Shown here one piece after another: positions 7,526-16,920 of a stretch of 34,565 bases of DNA. The stretch's first letter is position 1. Every line of letters begins with the position of its first letter. Below the pieces are notes generated by a model, which was given only the letters and a program-made list of their open reading frames with translations, was not told the DNA's origin and made no database searches. Source of the stretch: an uncultured Bacteroidota bacterium (GTDB lineage Bacteria; Bacteroidota; Bacteroidia; Chitinophagales; Chitinophagaceae). The stretch spans positions 1-34,565 of the forward strand of contig CAISOH010000320.1 of assembly GCA_903887005.1 (NCBI GenBank), in the 5' to 3' direction. The position numbers and the translations under genes were made by a program.

Positions 7526-9193
7526 TTACCCTTTCTTCTGTTCTTTCGCCCAGGCATCTTTTAATGTAACAGTGCGATTGAAAATGAGTTTGTCAGGTGT
7601 ACTTTCTGTATCCACACAGAAGTAACCTTTACGCATAAACTGTACACGCTCTCCGGCTATTGCTTTTGCCAGTTCAGGTTCTATATAAACAGCAGGCAAC
7701 ACATGCATTGAATCAGGATTGATGTAATCTTTAAAATTTCCTTCTTCATTTGACGGGTCTTCAACTTTGAACAACCGGTCATACATACGCACCTCCGCGG
7801 TTTTAGCATGAGGTACACTTACCCAATGTATAGTGCCTTTTACATTGAGGCCACTGGTATCATGCCCGCTTTTACTTTCAGGTATATAAGAACAATGAAC
7901 CTCTGTTACATTACCCTGCTCATCCTTTTTACAACCTTCACATTTTACTATATATGCCGATTTCAGCCGTACAAGATTTCCCGGCCCGAGACGGAAGAAT
8001 TTTTTTGGCGGGTTTTCCATAAAATCTTCCCGTTCTATCCACAGTTCCCGGCTGAATGGTACTTTTCGGGTGCCTCCGTTGGGGTCTTCCGGATTGTTTT
8101 CCGCTTCAAATATATCTTCCTGGGCTTCAGGGTAATTTGTAATAACCAGTTTCACAGGGTCAAGGACAACCATGACGCGGTTAGAGGTTTTGTTGAGGTG
8201 TTCACGCACACAAAATTCAAGCAGGCCTATATCAACGATGTTTTCACGTTTTGCTATACCTATTGTATCAGAGAACTGGCGAAGAGCTTCAGCAGGATAA
8301 CCGCGGCGGCGCATACCGCTTATAGTGGGCATACGAGGGTCATTCCAGCCGGATACATGATTTTCATTCACTAATTGCAGCAACTTGCGTTTGCTCATTA
8401 CCGTATAGGTAAGATTGCGGCGGGCAAATTCATACTGATGTGAAGGAAAGATGCCCAATTGCTCAATGAACCAATTGTACAATGGACGATGATGAATAAA
8501 TTCAAGCGTGCAAATTGAATGAGTTATCTCCTCTATACTATCGCTTTGCCCATGTGCGAAATCATACATGGGATAGATGCACCATTTATCTCCTGTACGA
8601 TGATGGTGTTCGTTTTTAATACGATACATTAACGGGTCACGCATTAGCAGATTAGGGTGTGTCATATCAATTCTGGCACGTAAAGTTTTCTCCCCATCCT
8701 TATATTTTCCTGCGCGCATTTCTTCAAATAACCGCAGGTTTTCTTCAATACTGCGATTACGGTAAGGGCTCTCAATGCCGGGCGTAACAGTAGAACCTTT
8801 GGTTGCCGCTATTTCTTCAGCAGTGCTATCGTCCACATAAGCGAGGCCTTTTTTAATCAAGGTTACTGCAAAGGCAAATAATTTATCAAAATAATCAGAA
8901 GCATAGAATTCATTATCCCACTGAAATCCAAGCCATTTTATATCCTCTTTGATACTTTCAACATATTCTGTTTCTTCTGTTACAGGGTTAGTGTCATCAA
9001 AACGGAGATTGCATTTGCCATTATATTTTTTCGCGAGGCCGAAATTGAGACAAATAGATGTAGCATGTCCTATATGAAGATATCCATTTGGTTCAGGTGG
9101 AAAACGCGTATGCACCCTTCCATTATTTTTGCCTTCAGCAAGATCATTTTCAATTATTTCTTCTAAAAAATTAAGAGATTTTTCTTCGCTCAT
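7526..9193 (-). CDS. glnS: Glutaminyl-tRNA synthetase
   Basis: 555 residues, the usual length for bacterial GlnRS. Class I signatures are visible: [13 protein letters not shown] with HIGH at residues 40-43 and the KMSKS-type loop MSKRK at 266-270. [15 protein letters not shown] and [15 protein letters not shown] are GlnRS/GluRS-family blocks, and the C-terminal anticodon-binding beta-barrels follow ([11 protein letters not shown] ... [12 protein letters not shown]). It charges tRNA-Gln directly. HIGH preceded by PEPNGYL rather than SPTGxLH marks GlnRS rather than bacterial GluRS. A TATTTTTG box on the minus strand (9217-9224) lies 23 bases before the ATG. Confidence 0.96.
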   Translation of the reverse strand: MSEEKSLNFLEEIIENDLAEGKNNGRVHTRFPPEPNGYLHIGHATSICLNFGLAKKYNGKCNLRFDDTNPVTEETEYVESIKEDIKWLGFQWDNEFYASDYFDKLFAFAVTLIKKGLAYVDDSTAEEIAATKGSTVTPGIESPYRNRSIEENLRLFEEMRAGKYKDGEKTLRARIDMTHPNLLMRDPLMYRIKNEHHHRTGDKWCIYPMYDFAHGQSDSIEEITHSICTLEFIHHRPLYNWFIEQLGIFPSHQYEFARRNLTYTVMSKRKLLQLVNENHVSGWNDPRMPTISGMRRRGYPAEALRQFSDTIGIAKRENIVDIGLLEFCVREHLNKTSNRVMVVLDPVKLVITNYPEAQEDIFEAENNPEDPNGGTRKVPFSRELWIEREDFMENPPKKFFRLGPGNLVRLKSAYIVKCEGCKKDEQGNVTEVHCSYIPESKSGHDTSGLNVKGTIHWVSVPHAKTAEVRMYDRLFKVEDPSNEEGNFKDYINPDSMHVLPAVYIEPELAKAIAGERVQFMRKGYFCVDTESTPDKLIFNRTVTLKDAWAKEQKKG

Positions 9194-9216
9194 TTTGTGA
9201 TTTTTTTCCTGATGAG

Positions 9217-9224
9217 CAAAAATA
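9217..9224 (-). promoter_or_regulatory. Putative -7 element of glnS
   Basis: Minus strand TATTTTTG (TAnnTTTG), 23 bases upstream of the glnS start; gives a short conventional leader. Confidence 0.38.
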
Positions 9225-9308
9225 GACTAATTGAGGGATTAGGGAATATATTGCTAATCTTGTTTTTTGTTTATTTCTCTATCCTTGAAAGAAATATTCG
9301 AAATATGC

Positions 9309-10196
9309 TTAGTTATCCATAACATGCAACAACGCTTCATAATAGCGTTGGTAGCCCTCCGGATGCAATCCCAGAAACAAATAAGGTTCAATAAGTTCCA
9401 GTTCCATAAGCTGAAAGATGCCATTAATAAGTACGCCATCCACACGGGCGTACAGGCATCCGTGGGCAAATTGGCTTATAAACTTTTGCGCGGCCTCAAT
9501 ATACTCCGATGCGGCCTCATAATTCTGAATGGTTCCACCGTGAAAGTGCTGAACCCTAAAGTCGCCGGGTTTCGGCAGTTTCAGCACACTGTGGCTATAG
9601 CGCCCACCAAGGAATATAAAAGAGATTTCCCCATTCAGAATTTCTTCCATGAAAGGTTGTACAAGAAAACTATCTTCTCTTAAAAATGAATGGAGTTCAA
9701 CCTGGCGTTCAGAGGTATTGTCTGGCGTCACTATCCAGGTGTTTTTTGCACTGGCGCTCACACAGGGTTTTACTATTATTTTTGATGTATGGAGCATACT
9801 GAAATATTCAGTCAATTCAGGCTTTGTTTCTTTCTCCAGGAACAAGGAAGGGATTACTGAAAGGCCAGCACTGGTAATATCCTGTAAGTAATGCTTATCA
9901 CTGTTCCACCGGATAATGCTATATGGATTTGCCAATTTTACACGCATTGCTTCCAATTTATCCAGCCATAAATTGAAATCGGCAAATAGTTCATGATAGT
10001 CCCAGGGTGACTTAAGTACAGCCAAATCGTACTTTGACCAGTCTATGAGCGAATCATTCCATATGGTATGCTCTATGTTAAGTCCTTTATCTAATAAAAA
10101 GTTTAGTAATGTACTATCTTCATCGTAATGGGTTCCGGTTGAATATTTTTCCTGTTTCTTGTAACTGACAAAAGCAATTTTCCTTTTTCTGTGCAT
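9309..10196 (-). CDS. ATP-grasp domain protein (glutathione-synthetase-like)
   Basis: 295 residues with an N-terminal pre-ATP-grasp part (RKIAFVSYKKQ; YDLAVLKSPWDYHELF) and an ATP-grasp core. Seen in the core: IIVKPCVSASAKNTWIV (nucleotide-binding strand-loop), DSFLVQPFMEEILNGEISFIF (adenine side and catalytic Glu), VQHFHGG, and YARVDGVLING ... LMELELIEPYLF, the Mg-binding acidic strand that usually reads ExN/ExE. It resembles COG0189-type ligases that join a carboxylate to an amine or thiol, but no substrate can be assigned. It is alone, divergent from the PIN module and 115 bases upstream of glnS in the same direction. Confidence 0.75.
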   Translation of the reverse strand: MHRKRKIAFVSYKKQEKYSTGTHYDEDSTLLNFLLDKGLNIEHTIWNDSLIDWSKYDLAVLKSPWDYHELFADFNLWLDKLEAMRVKLANPYSIIRWNSDKHYLQDITSAGLSVIPSLFLEKETKPELTEYFSMLHTSKIIVKPCVSASAKNTWIVTPDNTSERQVELHSFLREDSFLVQPFMEEILNGEISFIFLGGRYSHSVLKLPKPGDFRVQHFHGGTIQNYEAASEYIEAAQKFISQFAHGCLYARVDGVLINGIFQLMELELIEPYLFLGLHPEGYQRYYEALLHVMDN

Positions 10197-10284
10197 TATT
10201 TTTGAGATTCAATAATTTGAGGGTGCAAAATTGCAATTATATTGACATTAAAAAAACCAACGTTCATATATGTGTACTAATTGC

Positions 10285-10292
10285 TAACTTTG
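10285..10292 (+). promoter_or_regulatory. Putative -7 element of the PIN antitoxin gene, leaderless spacing
   Basis: TAACTTTG ends four bases before the ATG at 10297, the same geometry as before paaY-like, ridA and pcrA-like genes. Confidence 0.47.
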
Positions 10293-10296
10293 CTTA

Positions 10297-10512
10297 ATGG
10301 ATACAATTCTTATACAGGTCACTAATCAAAAAGCACTCGGGTTGATTCATGAACTTGAAGAACTTCATCTGATAAAGGTTTTGAAAGAAAATGTTCATAC
10401 AAGTCAAAAGCTTTCAGAAAAATACGCCGGGAAATTACCGGGTGATATTGCAGATGAATTGCAAATCTATGTAACTCAAAGCCGAAATGAATGGAACAAT
10501 CGCAGTATTTGA
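10297..10512 (+). CDS. Small antitoxin partner of the PIN toxin (VapB-like position)
   Basis: 71 residues starting MDTILIQVTNQKALGLIHEL, then a run of charged helix (EELHLIKVLKENVHTSQKLSEKY) and a C-terminal LPGDIADELQIYVTQSRNEW tail. It overlaps the PIN toxin gene by 22 bases in a different frame, the classical antitoxin-first arrangement. The N-terminal strand plus helix could be a short dimerising DNA-binding domain and the tail the toxin-wrapping part, but I do not recognise a named antitoxin family with certainty; the role rests mainly on context. Confidence 0.75.
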   Translation: MDTILIQVTNQKALGLIHELEELHLIKVLKENVHTSQKLSEKYAGKLPGDIADELQIYVTQSRNEWNNRSI

Positions 10513-10883
10513 TAGATACGAATGCTGTTATTGATTATCTTGGCAAAAAACTGCCAGTAACAAGTATGTCATTCATGAATTCTCTGATTGATAGCATTCC
10601 GAATGTTTCAGTTGTTACCAAAATTGAGGTTCTTGGGTTTAATGCCGCTGGTGAATATTACAGTTTGCTTTCCGATTTTATGAATGATGCTGTAATATTT
10701 GATTTGTCTGAAGAAGTGGTTAACCACAGTATTTCTCTTCGTAAGCGTTATAAAATAAAGTTACCAGATGTTATTATAGCGGCAACGGCCATCTCATTTA
10801 ATCTGGTATTGATTACACGAAACATTAAAGACTTCAATGGCATTAAAGGTTTAAAGACTGTCAACCCATGGGATTTAAAATGA
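10491..10883 (+). CDS. PIN domain ribonuclease toxin (VapC-like)
   Basis: 130 residues, full PIN domain. The acidic metal-binding quartet can be placed: Asp9 in YLIDTNAVIDYL, Glu46 in VTKIEVLGF, Asp93 in KLPDVIIAATA and Asp114 in TRNIKDF. VapC toxins cleave tRNA or rRNA when released from their antitoxin. The gene starts inside the last 22 bases of the antitoxin gene. No substitution of a catalytic residue is seen, so it looks functional. Confidence 0.9.
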   Translation: MEQSQYLIDTNAVIDYLGKKLPVTSMSFMNSLIDSIPNVSVVTKIEVLGFNAAGEYYSLLSDFMNDAVIFDLSEEVVNHSISLRKRYKIKLPDVIIAATAISFNLVLITRNIKDFNGIKGLKTVNPWDLK

Positions 10884-10941
10884 ACTTTATTTTTCCAATT
10901 ACTATAGTATCAACCAGGTATTATTGAGTACCACCAGTAAT

Positions 10942-10949
10942 TACTTTTG
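10942..10949 (+). promoter_or_regulatory. Putative -7 element of the 10974 TPR gene
   Basis: TACTTTTG (TAnnTTTG) 24 bases before the ATG at 10974; it overlaps the in-frame TTG at 10947, arguing against that earlier start. Confidence 0.4.
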
Positions 10950-10973
10950 CCAACTTCGCTTAGCTTTACATCC

Positions 10974-12464
10974 ATGCCATTAAGGTTATTCGTATTCCTG
11001 TTTTTATTTCTTTATTATCCCCTTGCGGGGAATGCGGGTACTTATGTATATGATTATAACGAAAATTGCAGCAAGGCATATCAATATTATATGTCGTTGC
11101 GCATATTGGAGGCGCGTGCGGCGATTATTACAGAGATGAAGGCCAATCCCTATAATCTGATGTCCACCTATCTGTCTGACTATGAAGATTGTTTAACCCT
11201 CTTGCTGAACTGCGATAAGAATGAATATGATCAAAGGATATGTCATTTTGAGTCCAGGCTGGAACTATTGGATAAAGGCAATGAAGCCTCGCCCTGGTTC
11301 CTTTTTTGCAAAGCAGGTATTTATATGCATTGGGCAATAGTGAATACACGCTTTGGTGACCAATATAAGGCGGCCATTAAGTTTCGCAAATCATATGCCT
11401 TGCTTAAAGAAAACCAGCGTTTGTTCCCCGATTTCGAATATAACCAGGTATGCATCGGCCTGCAGGAAGCGGTGGTAGGTTCATTGCCCGGCAATTATAA
11501 ATGGATAGCAGCCATATTTGGGATGAAGGGAAATACAAAAAAGGGAATAGGCAAGCTAAACACATTTATTACAACGCATACCAGTCAGCATCTTTTATAT
11601 TCCGAAACGGTATTGTATTATTTATATACCCGCTTTTATATGCTCTCGGAGCAAAAAGAAGTATGGGCTTTTCTCAACAGTTCCAAATTCTCAACCCGCA
11701 ATAATCTTGTAAATACATTTGTGAAAGCAAATATTGCTCTTGACTACCGCAAATCGGAGACGGCAATAGAAACATTGCAGGCGGCAGCCAGAGATGCAGA
11801 TTATGATAAGTACCCGGTTTTTGATTTGCAGATGGGACATGCGTTGGTGGCAAAAGCAGACATTGCCAGCACTGATTATTTTCAGCGATACCTGAATAAA
11901 AACAAGAGCGATATTTATATAAAAGAAAGCTGGCAAAAAATGGCTTATGCGTGGTATATAAATAGTGATATGCAAAGGGCTGAGTTTTGCAGGCAACAGA
12001 TAAAACTGCACGGAACCACAAGGCTTGATGCTGATAAACAAGCTGAAAAGTTTGCAGACAATAAAACATGGCCAAATAAAAAACTGCTTCAGGCCCGGTT
12101 GCTGATTGACGGAGGTTACCCTAGCCCAGCTTTTACTATATTGAACAGTATCAATGTGGCCAGCCTTACGAATCCTGCGGATAAAGCCGAGTTCTTTTTC
12201 CGCATGGGCAGGGTTTATGAAGAAACCAGTGACTATAAAAATGCGCTGGAGTATTATCAGTATGCCATTAATACAGGTAAAGAGCGGCATGAACAATTTG
12301 CCGCGAGGGCGGCGTTGCAAATGGGTATGATATATGAGCATTCAGGAAAGGCGACCAACGCCATAAGCAGGTATAAACAATGCCTTGCAATGCCCGCGCA
12401 TGATTTTCAAAACTCCATAGACCAACTGGCCAAGGCAGGCATCAACAGGGTTGAAGGGAATTGA
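10974..12464 (+). CDS. Exported tetratricopeptide-repeat protein
   Basis: 496 residues from the ATG at 10974. The signal peptide [20 protein letters not shown] supports this start over the TTG nine codons earlier, which lies on a promoter-like box. The mature part is all helical: an N-terminal region with [21 protein letters not shown] and a conserved-looking [20 protein letters not shown] segment, then TPR units that are clearest near the end ([57 protein letters not shown]). Likely a periplasmic or lipid-anchored scaffold; partners unknown. The Uma2 frame begins within or just after its 3' end, but has its own promoter-like box. Confidence 0.78.
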   Translation: MPLRLFVFLFLFLYYPLAGNAGTYVYDYNENCSKAYQYYMSLRILEARAAIITEMKANPYNLMSTYLSDYEDCLTLLLNCDKNEYDQRICHFESRLELLDKGNEASPWFLFCKAGIYMHWAIVNTRFGDQYKAAIKFRKSYALLKENQRLFPDFEYNQVCIGLQEAVVGSLPGNYKWIAAIFGMKGNTKKGIGKLNTFITTHTSQHLLYSETVLYYLYTRFYMLSEQKEVWAFLNSSKFSTRNNLVNTFVKANIALDYRKSETAIETLQAAARDADYDKYPVFDLQMGHALVAKADIASTDYFQRYLNKNKSDIYIKESWQKMAYAWYINSDMQRAEFCRQQIKLHGTTRLDADKQAEKFADNKTWPNKKLLQARLLIDGGYPSPAFTILNSINVASLTNPADKAEFFFRMGRVYEETSDYKNALEYYQYAINTGKERHEQFAARAALQMGMIYEHSGKATNAISRYKQCLAMPAHDFQNSIDQLAKAGINRVEGN

Positions 12465-12489
12465 TGAACCTGTTAAAGATAAATTATCG

Positions 12490-12497
12490 TACTTTTA
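12490..12497 (+). promoter_or_regulatory. Near-consensus -7 element of the Uma2 gene
   Basis: TACTTTTA differs from TAnnTTTG only at the last base and sits four bases before the ATG at 12502, the same spacing as the other leaderless candidates. Confidence 0.3.
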
Positions 12498-12501
12498 TCC
12501 T

Positions 12502-13119
12502 ATGGAAATAAATGAACCGGCACCATTACCTTATGGCGCTTATAACAAACAGGAATATTCCATAGCTGAATACCTGGAAATGGAAAATGCGGCCACTGAA
12601 AAGCATGAGTATTACCAGGGGGAGATCTTTGCGATGTCAGGAGCAAAATTTCAACATAACATTGTAATTGGGAACATGTTTGCCAGTTTAAAAAATAAAC
12701 TAAAAGGAAAACCTTGCAGACCTTTAGGAAGTGATGCGCGTGTTCACATTCAAAAGAACACTTTGTTCACTTATCCTGATATCTCCGTTGTTTGCGGAGA
12801 GCCTCTCTTTTTAAATAATGATGATATGAATCTGCTCAACCCTTCCATAATTATTGAGGTGCTTTCACCATCCACCAAAAACTATGACCGGGGCGATAAG
12901 TTCAAATTATACAGAGATATTCCTGCGCTTAAAGAATATATATTAGTTGACCCGGAAACTATTAGCATAGAAGCGTTTTATATTAATGCACACAGCCAAT
13001 GGGAACTCACAGAGTATAAAAATATGGATGATACACTTCAGTTTAAAACAATAAAAGTGTCCATGAAACTGGAAGATGTATATGAAGGGACACGGGTTCT
13101 GGAAAATAATGGTAAATAA
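12502..13119 (+). CDS. Uma2 family PD-(D/E)XK endonuclease-like protein
   Basis: 205 residues from the ATG at 12502 (a TTG 17 codons earlier overlaps the TPR gene and is less likely). Family blocks are visible: [30 protein letters not shown] at the start, [24 protein letters not shown], the acidic YPDISVVCG and [19 protein letters not shown], followed by [10 protein letters not shown]. The Asp in YPDISVV and Glu in IIEVLS correspond to the nuclease metal site. Uma2/DUF820 proteins are abundant in cyanobacteria and Bacteroidota, often in many copies, with roles that remain unclear. Confidence 0.88.
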   Translation: MEINEPAPLPYGAYNKQEYSIAEYLEMENAATEKHEYYQGEIFAMSGAKFQHNIVIGNMFASLKNKLKGKPCRPLGSDARVHIQKNTLFTYPDISVVCGEPLFLNNDDMNLLNPSIIIEVLSPSTKNYDRGDKFKLYRDIPALKEYILVDPETISIEAFYINAHSQWELTEYKNMDDTLQFKTIKVSMKLEDVYEGTRVLENNGK

Positions 13120-13262
13120 CTCCTGTTATGCGCTTATTTTTTTATAGCGTGCTTAATTTTATACAATAATGCATTACGTTTTTGCGTCCCTGCACTTTTC
13201 CGGGGATCATTTATTGCCTCAATATTATGTTTTTGATAAGAATGTGATATAACAATATAGAC

Positions 13263-13270
13263 TACATTTG
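13263..13270 (+). promoter_or_regulatory. Putative -7 element of the 13276 TPR gene
   Basis: TACATTTG ends five bases before the first ATG (13276) and 14 before the second in-frame ATG (13285). It fits either a leaderless start at 13276 or a very short leader for 13285. Confidence 0.45.
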
Positions 13271-13275
13271 GGATA

Positions 13276-15102
13276 ATGATTAGTATGCAAATAACCAGGA
13301 ACATAGTGAAATGGGGATTGTTAAGTTTATTGATATTACTCCTGTCTGGTAATGCCTTTGCCCAAAAAACTGCATCAACAGCGAGGCAGTATGTTGCAGA
13401 AAAAAATTACACTAAAGCCATTGATGAATATGGTAAAATATATGGGTTAGCTCCTGACTCCGTTTACCTGGAATATGTAAAAACGCTTGTAGAAGCGCAA
13501 AAATATAAGCTGGCTGAAGAGATCATCGCAAAGCAAATGACGCTGAGGGATAACCCGTTCCTGCATATAGATCTTGGCAATGTTTATGTAAAAGAAAAAA
13601 AGGAAGGCAAAGCCAGGGAGGAATTTGAAAGCATACTGAAAATGATAAACGGGGATGATATGGTGACCCAGAGGGTGGTAAAGGCATTTACTGACGCCGG
13701 GAGAGATGATTATGCCATACTTGCTTATGAAAAAGCTTCACAACTGATAGGGACTTACATTTTATATACCAACCCGCTGAGTAAGTTGTATGCGAAATCA
13801 GGCAACCTTGATAAAGCCATAGATATACTATTATCGCCCTATCCCGGCGGACAGGGTGTGAACTTAGAAAATGCGAAAGCCCTGTTACTTGAGCTTCTGG
13901 GCACAGACGTAAATAAATTACAGCAAACAGAAAAAATATTTATAAAAAAAATCAACGAACACCCTGAAAACATATACTATGCTGAATTGCTGACCTGGAT
14001 ATACATTCAGAAAAATGACTGGGATGGCGCCCTGATACAAATTGAGGCAATAGATGAGCGCAACAAAGAGAATGGCATGCGCCTCATGAACTTTGCGCGT
14101 ACAGCTGCTAATGCAAAACAATATGCTATCGCAGGGAAAGCCTATGATGATGTTATTGCAAAGGGAACGGGTTTGCCTTATTATATACCCGCCAAAAGTG
14201 AGCAACTGAATGCGGCTCTTGCACAATTAAAAAATAATCCTGCCTATAAAACGGAAGACGCGGCCAATCTTATTAAACTATATGATAGCTTTCTTGTAGA
14301 GTTCCCTGTTTATTACAGCACACAAACGGCATCAGACTATGCTATGCTGGAGGCGCAATATGCCACTAATGCGGCAAAAGGTATAGAAATATTGCAAAAA
14401 GCCATTGCAACTCCGGGAACACGAAGGGATAAGGCAGGTGAATATAAATTGCAGATGGGAGATTATTATGTGCTTGTCGGGAAAATATGGGATGCTTCTC
14501 TTACCTACAGCCAGGTGGACAAAGAATTCCGGCAGGACGCGCTGGGGGAAGATGCAAGATTCCGGAATTCAAAGCTTGCCTATTACCGCGGCGATTTTGA
14601 TTATGCACAAAGCATGTTATCCATACTTAAAGCATCCACTTCCGAACTGATAGCCAATGATGCATTGTACCTTTCGGTGCTTATTACTGAAAACGTGGAA
14701 GACAGTAATTTTGTTCCGTTAGAGCGTTTTGCTTATGCCGGGCTGCTATTGTTCCAGAATAAGGATATTGAAGCGGAAACCCTGTTAGATAGTATTTCAA
14801 AAGCTTTCCCGAAACATCCTTTAAACGATGATATATTAATGATGCGCGCCGAAATGGCAAAGAAGCACCGCGAATATGATAAGGCATTGGGATACCTGAA
14901 AACTATTAAAGAGCAATATGGCGAAGATGTGCTGGGAGATGACGCTGTTTTTAAAATGGCCGATATTTATCAGAATTACCTGCACCAAAATGACCTTGCG
15001 AAAAAGTATTACGAAGACCTGATTATTGACTATCCCGGTAGTACCTATGCACAAACGGCTCGGCAAAGACTCAATGAATTAAATAATGGTATTAATCCTT
15101 AG
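13276..15102 (+). CDS. Large exported tetratricopeptide-repeat protein
   Basis: 608 residues with a signal peptide (WGLLSLLILLLSGNAFAQ, cleavage after AQ). The mature chain is a string of TPR-like helical hairpins: ARQYVAEKNYTKAIDEYGKI, YKLAEEIIAKQM, LGNVYVKEKKEGKAREEFESIL, LYAKSGNLDKAIDILL, and at the C-terminus DDAVFKMADIYQNYLHQNDLAKKYYEDLI followed by YPGSTYAQTARQRL, the outer-membrane-lipoprotein style TPR ending. Such proteins act as periplasmic scaffolds. M1 or M4 may be the start; M4 gives a tidier signal peptide. It stands as a single transcription unit. Confidence 0.8.
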   Translation: MISMQITRNIVKWGLLSLLILLLSGNAFAQKTASTARQYVAEKNYTKAIDEYGKIYGLAPDSVYLEYVKTLVEAQKYKLAEEIIAKQMTLRDNPFLHIDLGNVYVKEKKEGKAREEFESILKMINGDDMVTQRVVKAFTDAGRDDYAILAYEKASQLIGTYILYTNPLSKLYAKSGNLDKAIDILLSPYPGGQGVNLENAKALLLELLGTDVNKLQQTEKIFIKKINEHPENIYYAELLTWIYIQKNDWDGALIQIEAIDERNKENGMRLMNFARTAANAKQYAIAGKAYDDVIAKGTGLPYYIPAKSEQLNAALAQLKNNPAYKTEDAANLIKLYDSFLVEFPVYYSTQTASDYAMLEAQYATNAAKGIEILQKAIATPGTRRDKAGEYKLQMGDYYVLVGKIWDASLTYSQVDKEFRQDALGEDARFRNSKLAYYRGDFDYAQSMLSILKASTSELIANDALYLSVLITENVEDSNFVPLERFAYAGLLLFQNKDIEAETLLDSISKAFPKHPLNDDILMMRAEMAKKHREYDKALGYLKTIKEQYGEDVLGDDAVFKMADIYQNYLHQNDLAKKYYEDLIIDYPGSTYAQTARQRLNELNNGINP

Positions 15103-15576
15103 CCCTGTTTATTGATTCAAATAAAACGGTGCAATTCAAATTTTCGCTTATAAAAAATAAGGATGATTATTAATCTCTGTCCGGCATTATTTTACTTTTT
15201 CTTTGCTTCGCTCCCGAAAAAAAAATCGGGACAGGCGCCGAAAAAGTAACAAAAAGAGAAAGGCGATTTTTGGCGAAATGCTCCGCGCGCCAAAAAATAG
15301 CTCTACGCTGTTATCTACTACGCTATTCAACTTCATGGCGCTGGTTTTTCTGCCTATGCTTAACTTAATTTAGCTATTTGCAAACCATCCTCTGCTTAAC
15401 CCTCATATTACTTCAGAATAAACATTTACGGCATAAAAAAGGCGCCATCAAGTTCTCTGCTTCATTACTACTGTCTTCAAATGCCATAATGCAAAAATTT
15501 GAAATGCACCTAATTAAACCATTGCGAGAATTCATGGTATGAAAATTGTGTACCTTAGCAATGCAGTTCAGGTATT
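15103..15576. other. 474-base gene-free stretch carrying hairpin repeats
   Basis: No credible ORF on either strand. The left half holds two adjoining inverted-repeat structures (15192-15249 and 15266-15300, listed separately). The right half (about 15310-15550) has ordinary AT-rich composition, ending with TACCTTAG (15551-15558), a one-mismatch -7 box 18 bases before the K+ channel start. Confidence 0.6.
15192..15300. repeat. Bacteroidota-type intergenic hairpin repeat
   Basis: Outer arms TTACTTTTTC (15192-15201) and GAAAAAGTAA (15240-15249) are exact inverted repeats; inside them CCCGA and TCGGG (15213-15230) form a second stem around an A-run. A second structure follows, ATTTTTGGCG (from 15266) against CGCCAAAAAAT (about 15288-15299). 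CTTTTTCTTTGCTTCGC and AAAAAGTAACAAAAAG wording is, from memory, typical of short repeats scattered through Bacteroidota genomes. Only one copy lies in this window. Confidence 0.55.
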
Positions 15577-16278
15577 ATGAAGCGTATTCTTACTAAATTA
15601 TTTTTTGGCAAGCCGGAATATAATAAGCCGATAAGGGATACCGCGTATAATTTGTATAGTAAGAACCTTATTAAAATATGGAATAATGAAAAACACCATG
15701 ATATAGGTTTCGAAAAAATACTCAGATTAATTCTGGTGGCTGTTCAGATAATTTTTCCCGGCATACATATACGGAATATTTTTGGGAGGTTTGGGCTGAT
15801 AAAAAGAAACGTAGCTATTGAGTTTTATGTCCTCTTCAAAACAATCTTACCCCTGTATTTTCTGGTATCAGGTTTGTACCGGAATGTTTTCGCGGTTATT
15901 ATTTCTACCTATTTATTGATGGAAACCATATGTTATGTGGCATCGCTTATATTTGTTTCTGATATGTTTGTTAAACCCCGTTCTTACCGCCGTAATATTC
16001 TGATGTTGTTTCTTAATTACGTGGAAATAGCATTATCATTTGCAGTTGTATATGGCGGACTGCATTTATTGGGCGACCAGGCCACCTCTTATTTTGATTA
16101 TATCTATTTTAGTATAGTCACTTCCACCACAATAGGTTATGGCGATATTCACCCACACACAGAAATGGGGAAAGTCATAGTTTGCATCCAGGCAGTTATG
16201 GTAGTTGCATTTATTGTACTGTTTTTAAATTTTTTCGGTTCAAAAGTGGAAACACTACAGCATGAGGAAGAAGAATAA
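15577..16278 (+). CDS. Two-pore-loop-type potassium channel (Ion_trans_2 family)
   Basis: 233 residues in the inner membrane. The selectivity filter TTIGYGD lies at residues 184-190, between the pore helix (YFDYIYFSIVTS) and the last membrane segment (VIVCIQAVMVVAFIVLFLNFF). Upstream there are further hydrophobic segments near 50-65, 83-100, 104-128 and 141-163, so the channel has more than the minimal two helices but no S4-like voltage sensor with regular arginines. No RCK/TrkA nucleotide domain follows; the tail is short and acidic (ETLQHEEEE). Single-gene unit. Confidence 0.88.
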   Translation: MKRILTKLFFGKPEYNKPIRDTAYNLYSKNLIKIWNNEKHHDIGFEKILRLILVAVQIIFPGIHIRNIFGRFGLIKRNVAIEFYVLFKTILPLYFLVSGLYRNVFAVIISTYLLMETICYVASLIFVSDMFVKPRSYRRNILMLFLNYVEIALSFAVVYGGLHLLGDQATSYFDYIYFSIVTSTTIGYGDIHPHTEMGKVIVCIQAVMVVAFIVLFLNFFGSKVETLQHEEEE

Positions 16279-16332
16279 GAATTTGTTTTTATAAGCATTA
16301 TACTTCACACCGGATAAAATATACAAAAGTGG

Positions 16333-16361
16333 TTTCTCGCAAAGGCGCAAAGCCGCCAAGG
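16333..16361 (+). repeat. Short CGCAAAG-type repeat remnant
   Basis: Three near-copies of a 9-base word in a row (CGCAAAGG, CGCAAAGC, CGCCAAGG) after TTTCTC. It resembles a small dispersed repeat I recall from Bacteroidota intergenic DNA. Its function is unknown. Confidence 0.3.
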
Positions 16362-16530
16362 ATAATGAATTGATAATAAGTGAATTATTAAATCAAGGCC
16401 GCAAAATCCTGAAATTCAACAATGCACAATTTTATGTGGCTGCAAGTATAATTATCAGGAGTAGTCGTATAGGTGTATTATTTTTTTTGTTTCTTAACAA
16501 AACTTATTTAGGAATATCAAATATTTTTGG

Positions 16531-16538
16531 TACCTTTG
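16531..16538 (+). promoter_or_regulatory. Putative -7 element of the cold-shock gene
   Basis: TACCTTTG (TAnnTTTG), 30 bases before the ATG at 16569, allowing a short AT-rich 5' leader. Confidence 0.45.
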
Positions 16539-16568
16539 TGCTTTATTAATCAATTTATTTAAACTACA

Positions 16569-16760
16569 ATGCAAGAAGGAACAGTAAAGTTTTTCAATGA
16601 AACTAAAGGATTTGGTTTCATTTCTCCGTCAAACGGCGGACAAGACATCTTCGTACACGTATCAGGCCTGCTGGATGAAATCCGCGAGAATGATAAGGTG
16701 ACTTTCGAAGTACAAAATGGTAAGAAAGGTTTGAACGCTGCTAACGTTAGAGTTATCTAA
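16569..16760 (+). CDS. Cold-shock domain protein (CspA family)
   Basis: 63 residues, one complete cold-shock domain binding single-stranded RNA/DNA. RNP1 is seen as KGFGFISP and RNP2 as DIFVHVS; the start MQEGTVKFFNETKGFGF and end GLNAANVRVI are standard. These proteins melt RNA secondary structure in cold or growth transitions. It is monocistronic, with a clear promoter-like box and a strong terminator. Confidence 0.96.
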   Translation: MQEGTVKFFNETKGFGFISPSNGGQDIFVHVSGLLDEIRENDKVTFEVQNGKKGLNAANVRVI

Positions 16761-16790
16761 TTTTACATATCGCTTTTAGGACATTTCAAC

Positions 16791-16817
16791 AAAGCCCCGA
16801 AATTTCGGGGCTTTTTT
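16791..16817 (+). terminator. Rho-independent terminator of the cold-shock gene
   Basis: Perfect 12-bp inverted repeat AAAGCCCCGAAA / TTTCGGGGCTTT (16791-16814) with a T-run to 16817, 30 bases after the stop. Confidence 0.92.
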
Positions 16818-16920
16818 CTTTCAGAGTATTAGCATACTTAAATATTATTCATTATTTTGCGATGCGCTATTGAAAATTAATCACAGGTTTTATTACTTTT
16901 ACTCCGAAGAAATAATTTTT

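Noticed and set aside
9267-9683. 138-codon plus-strand ORF
   Set aside because: Antisense shadow of the ATP-grasp gene, without recognisable domains.
11691-12341. 216-codon minus-strand ORF
   Set aside because: Antisense to the TPR gene; the plus-strand frame has clear TPR units and a signal peptide.
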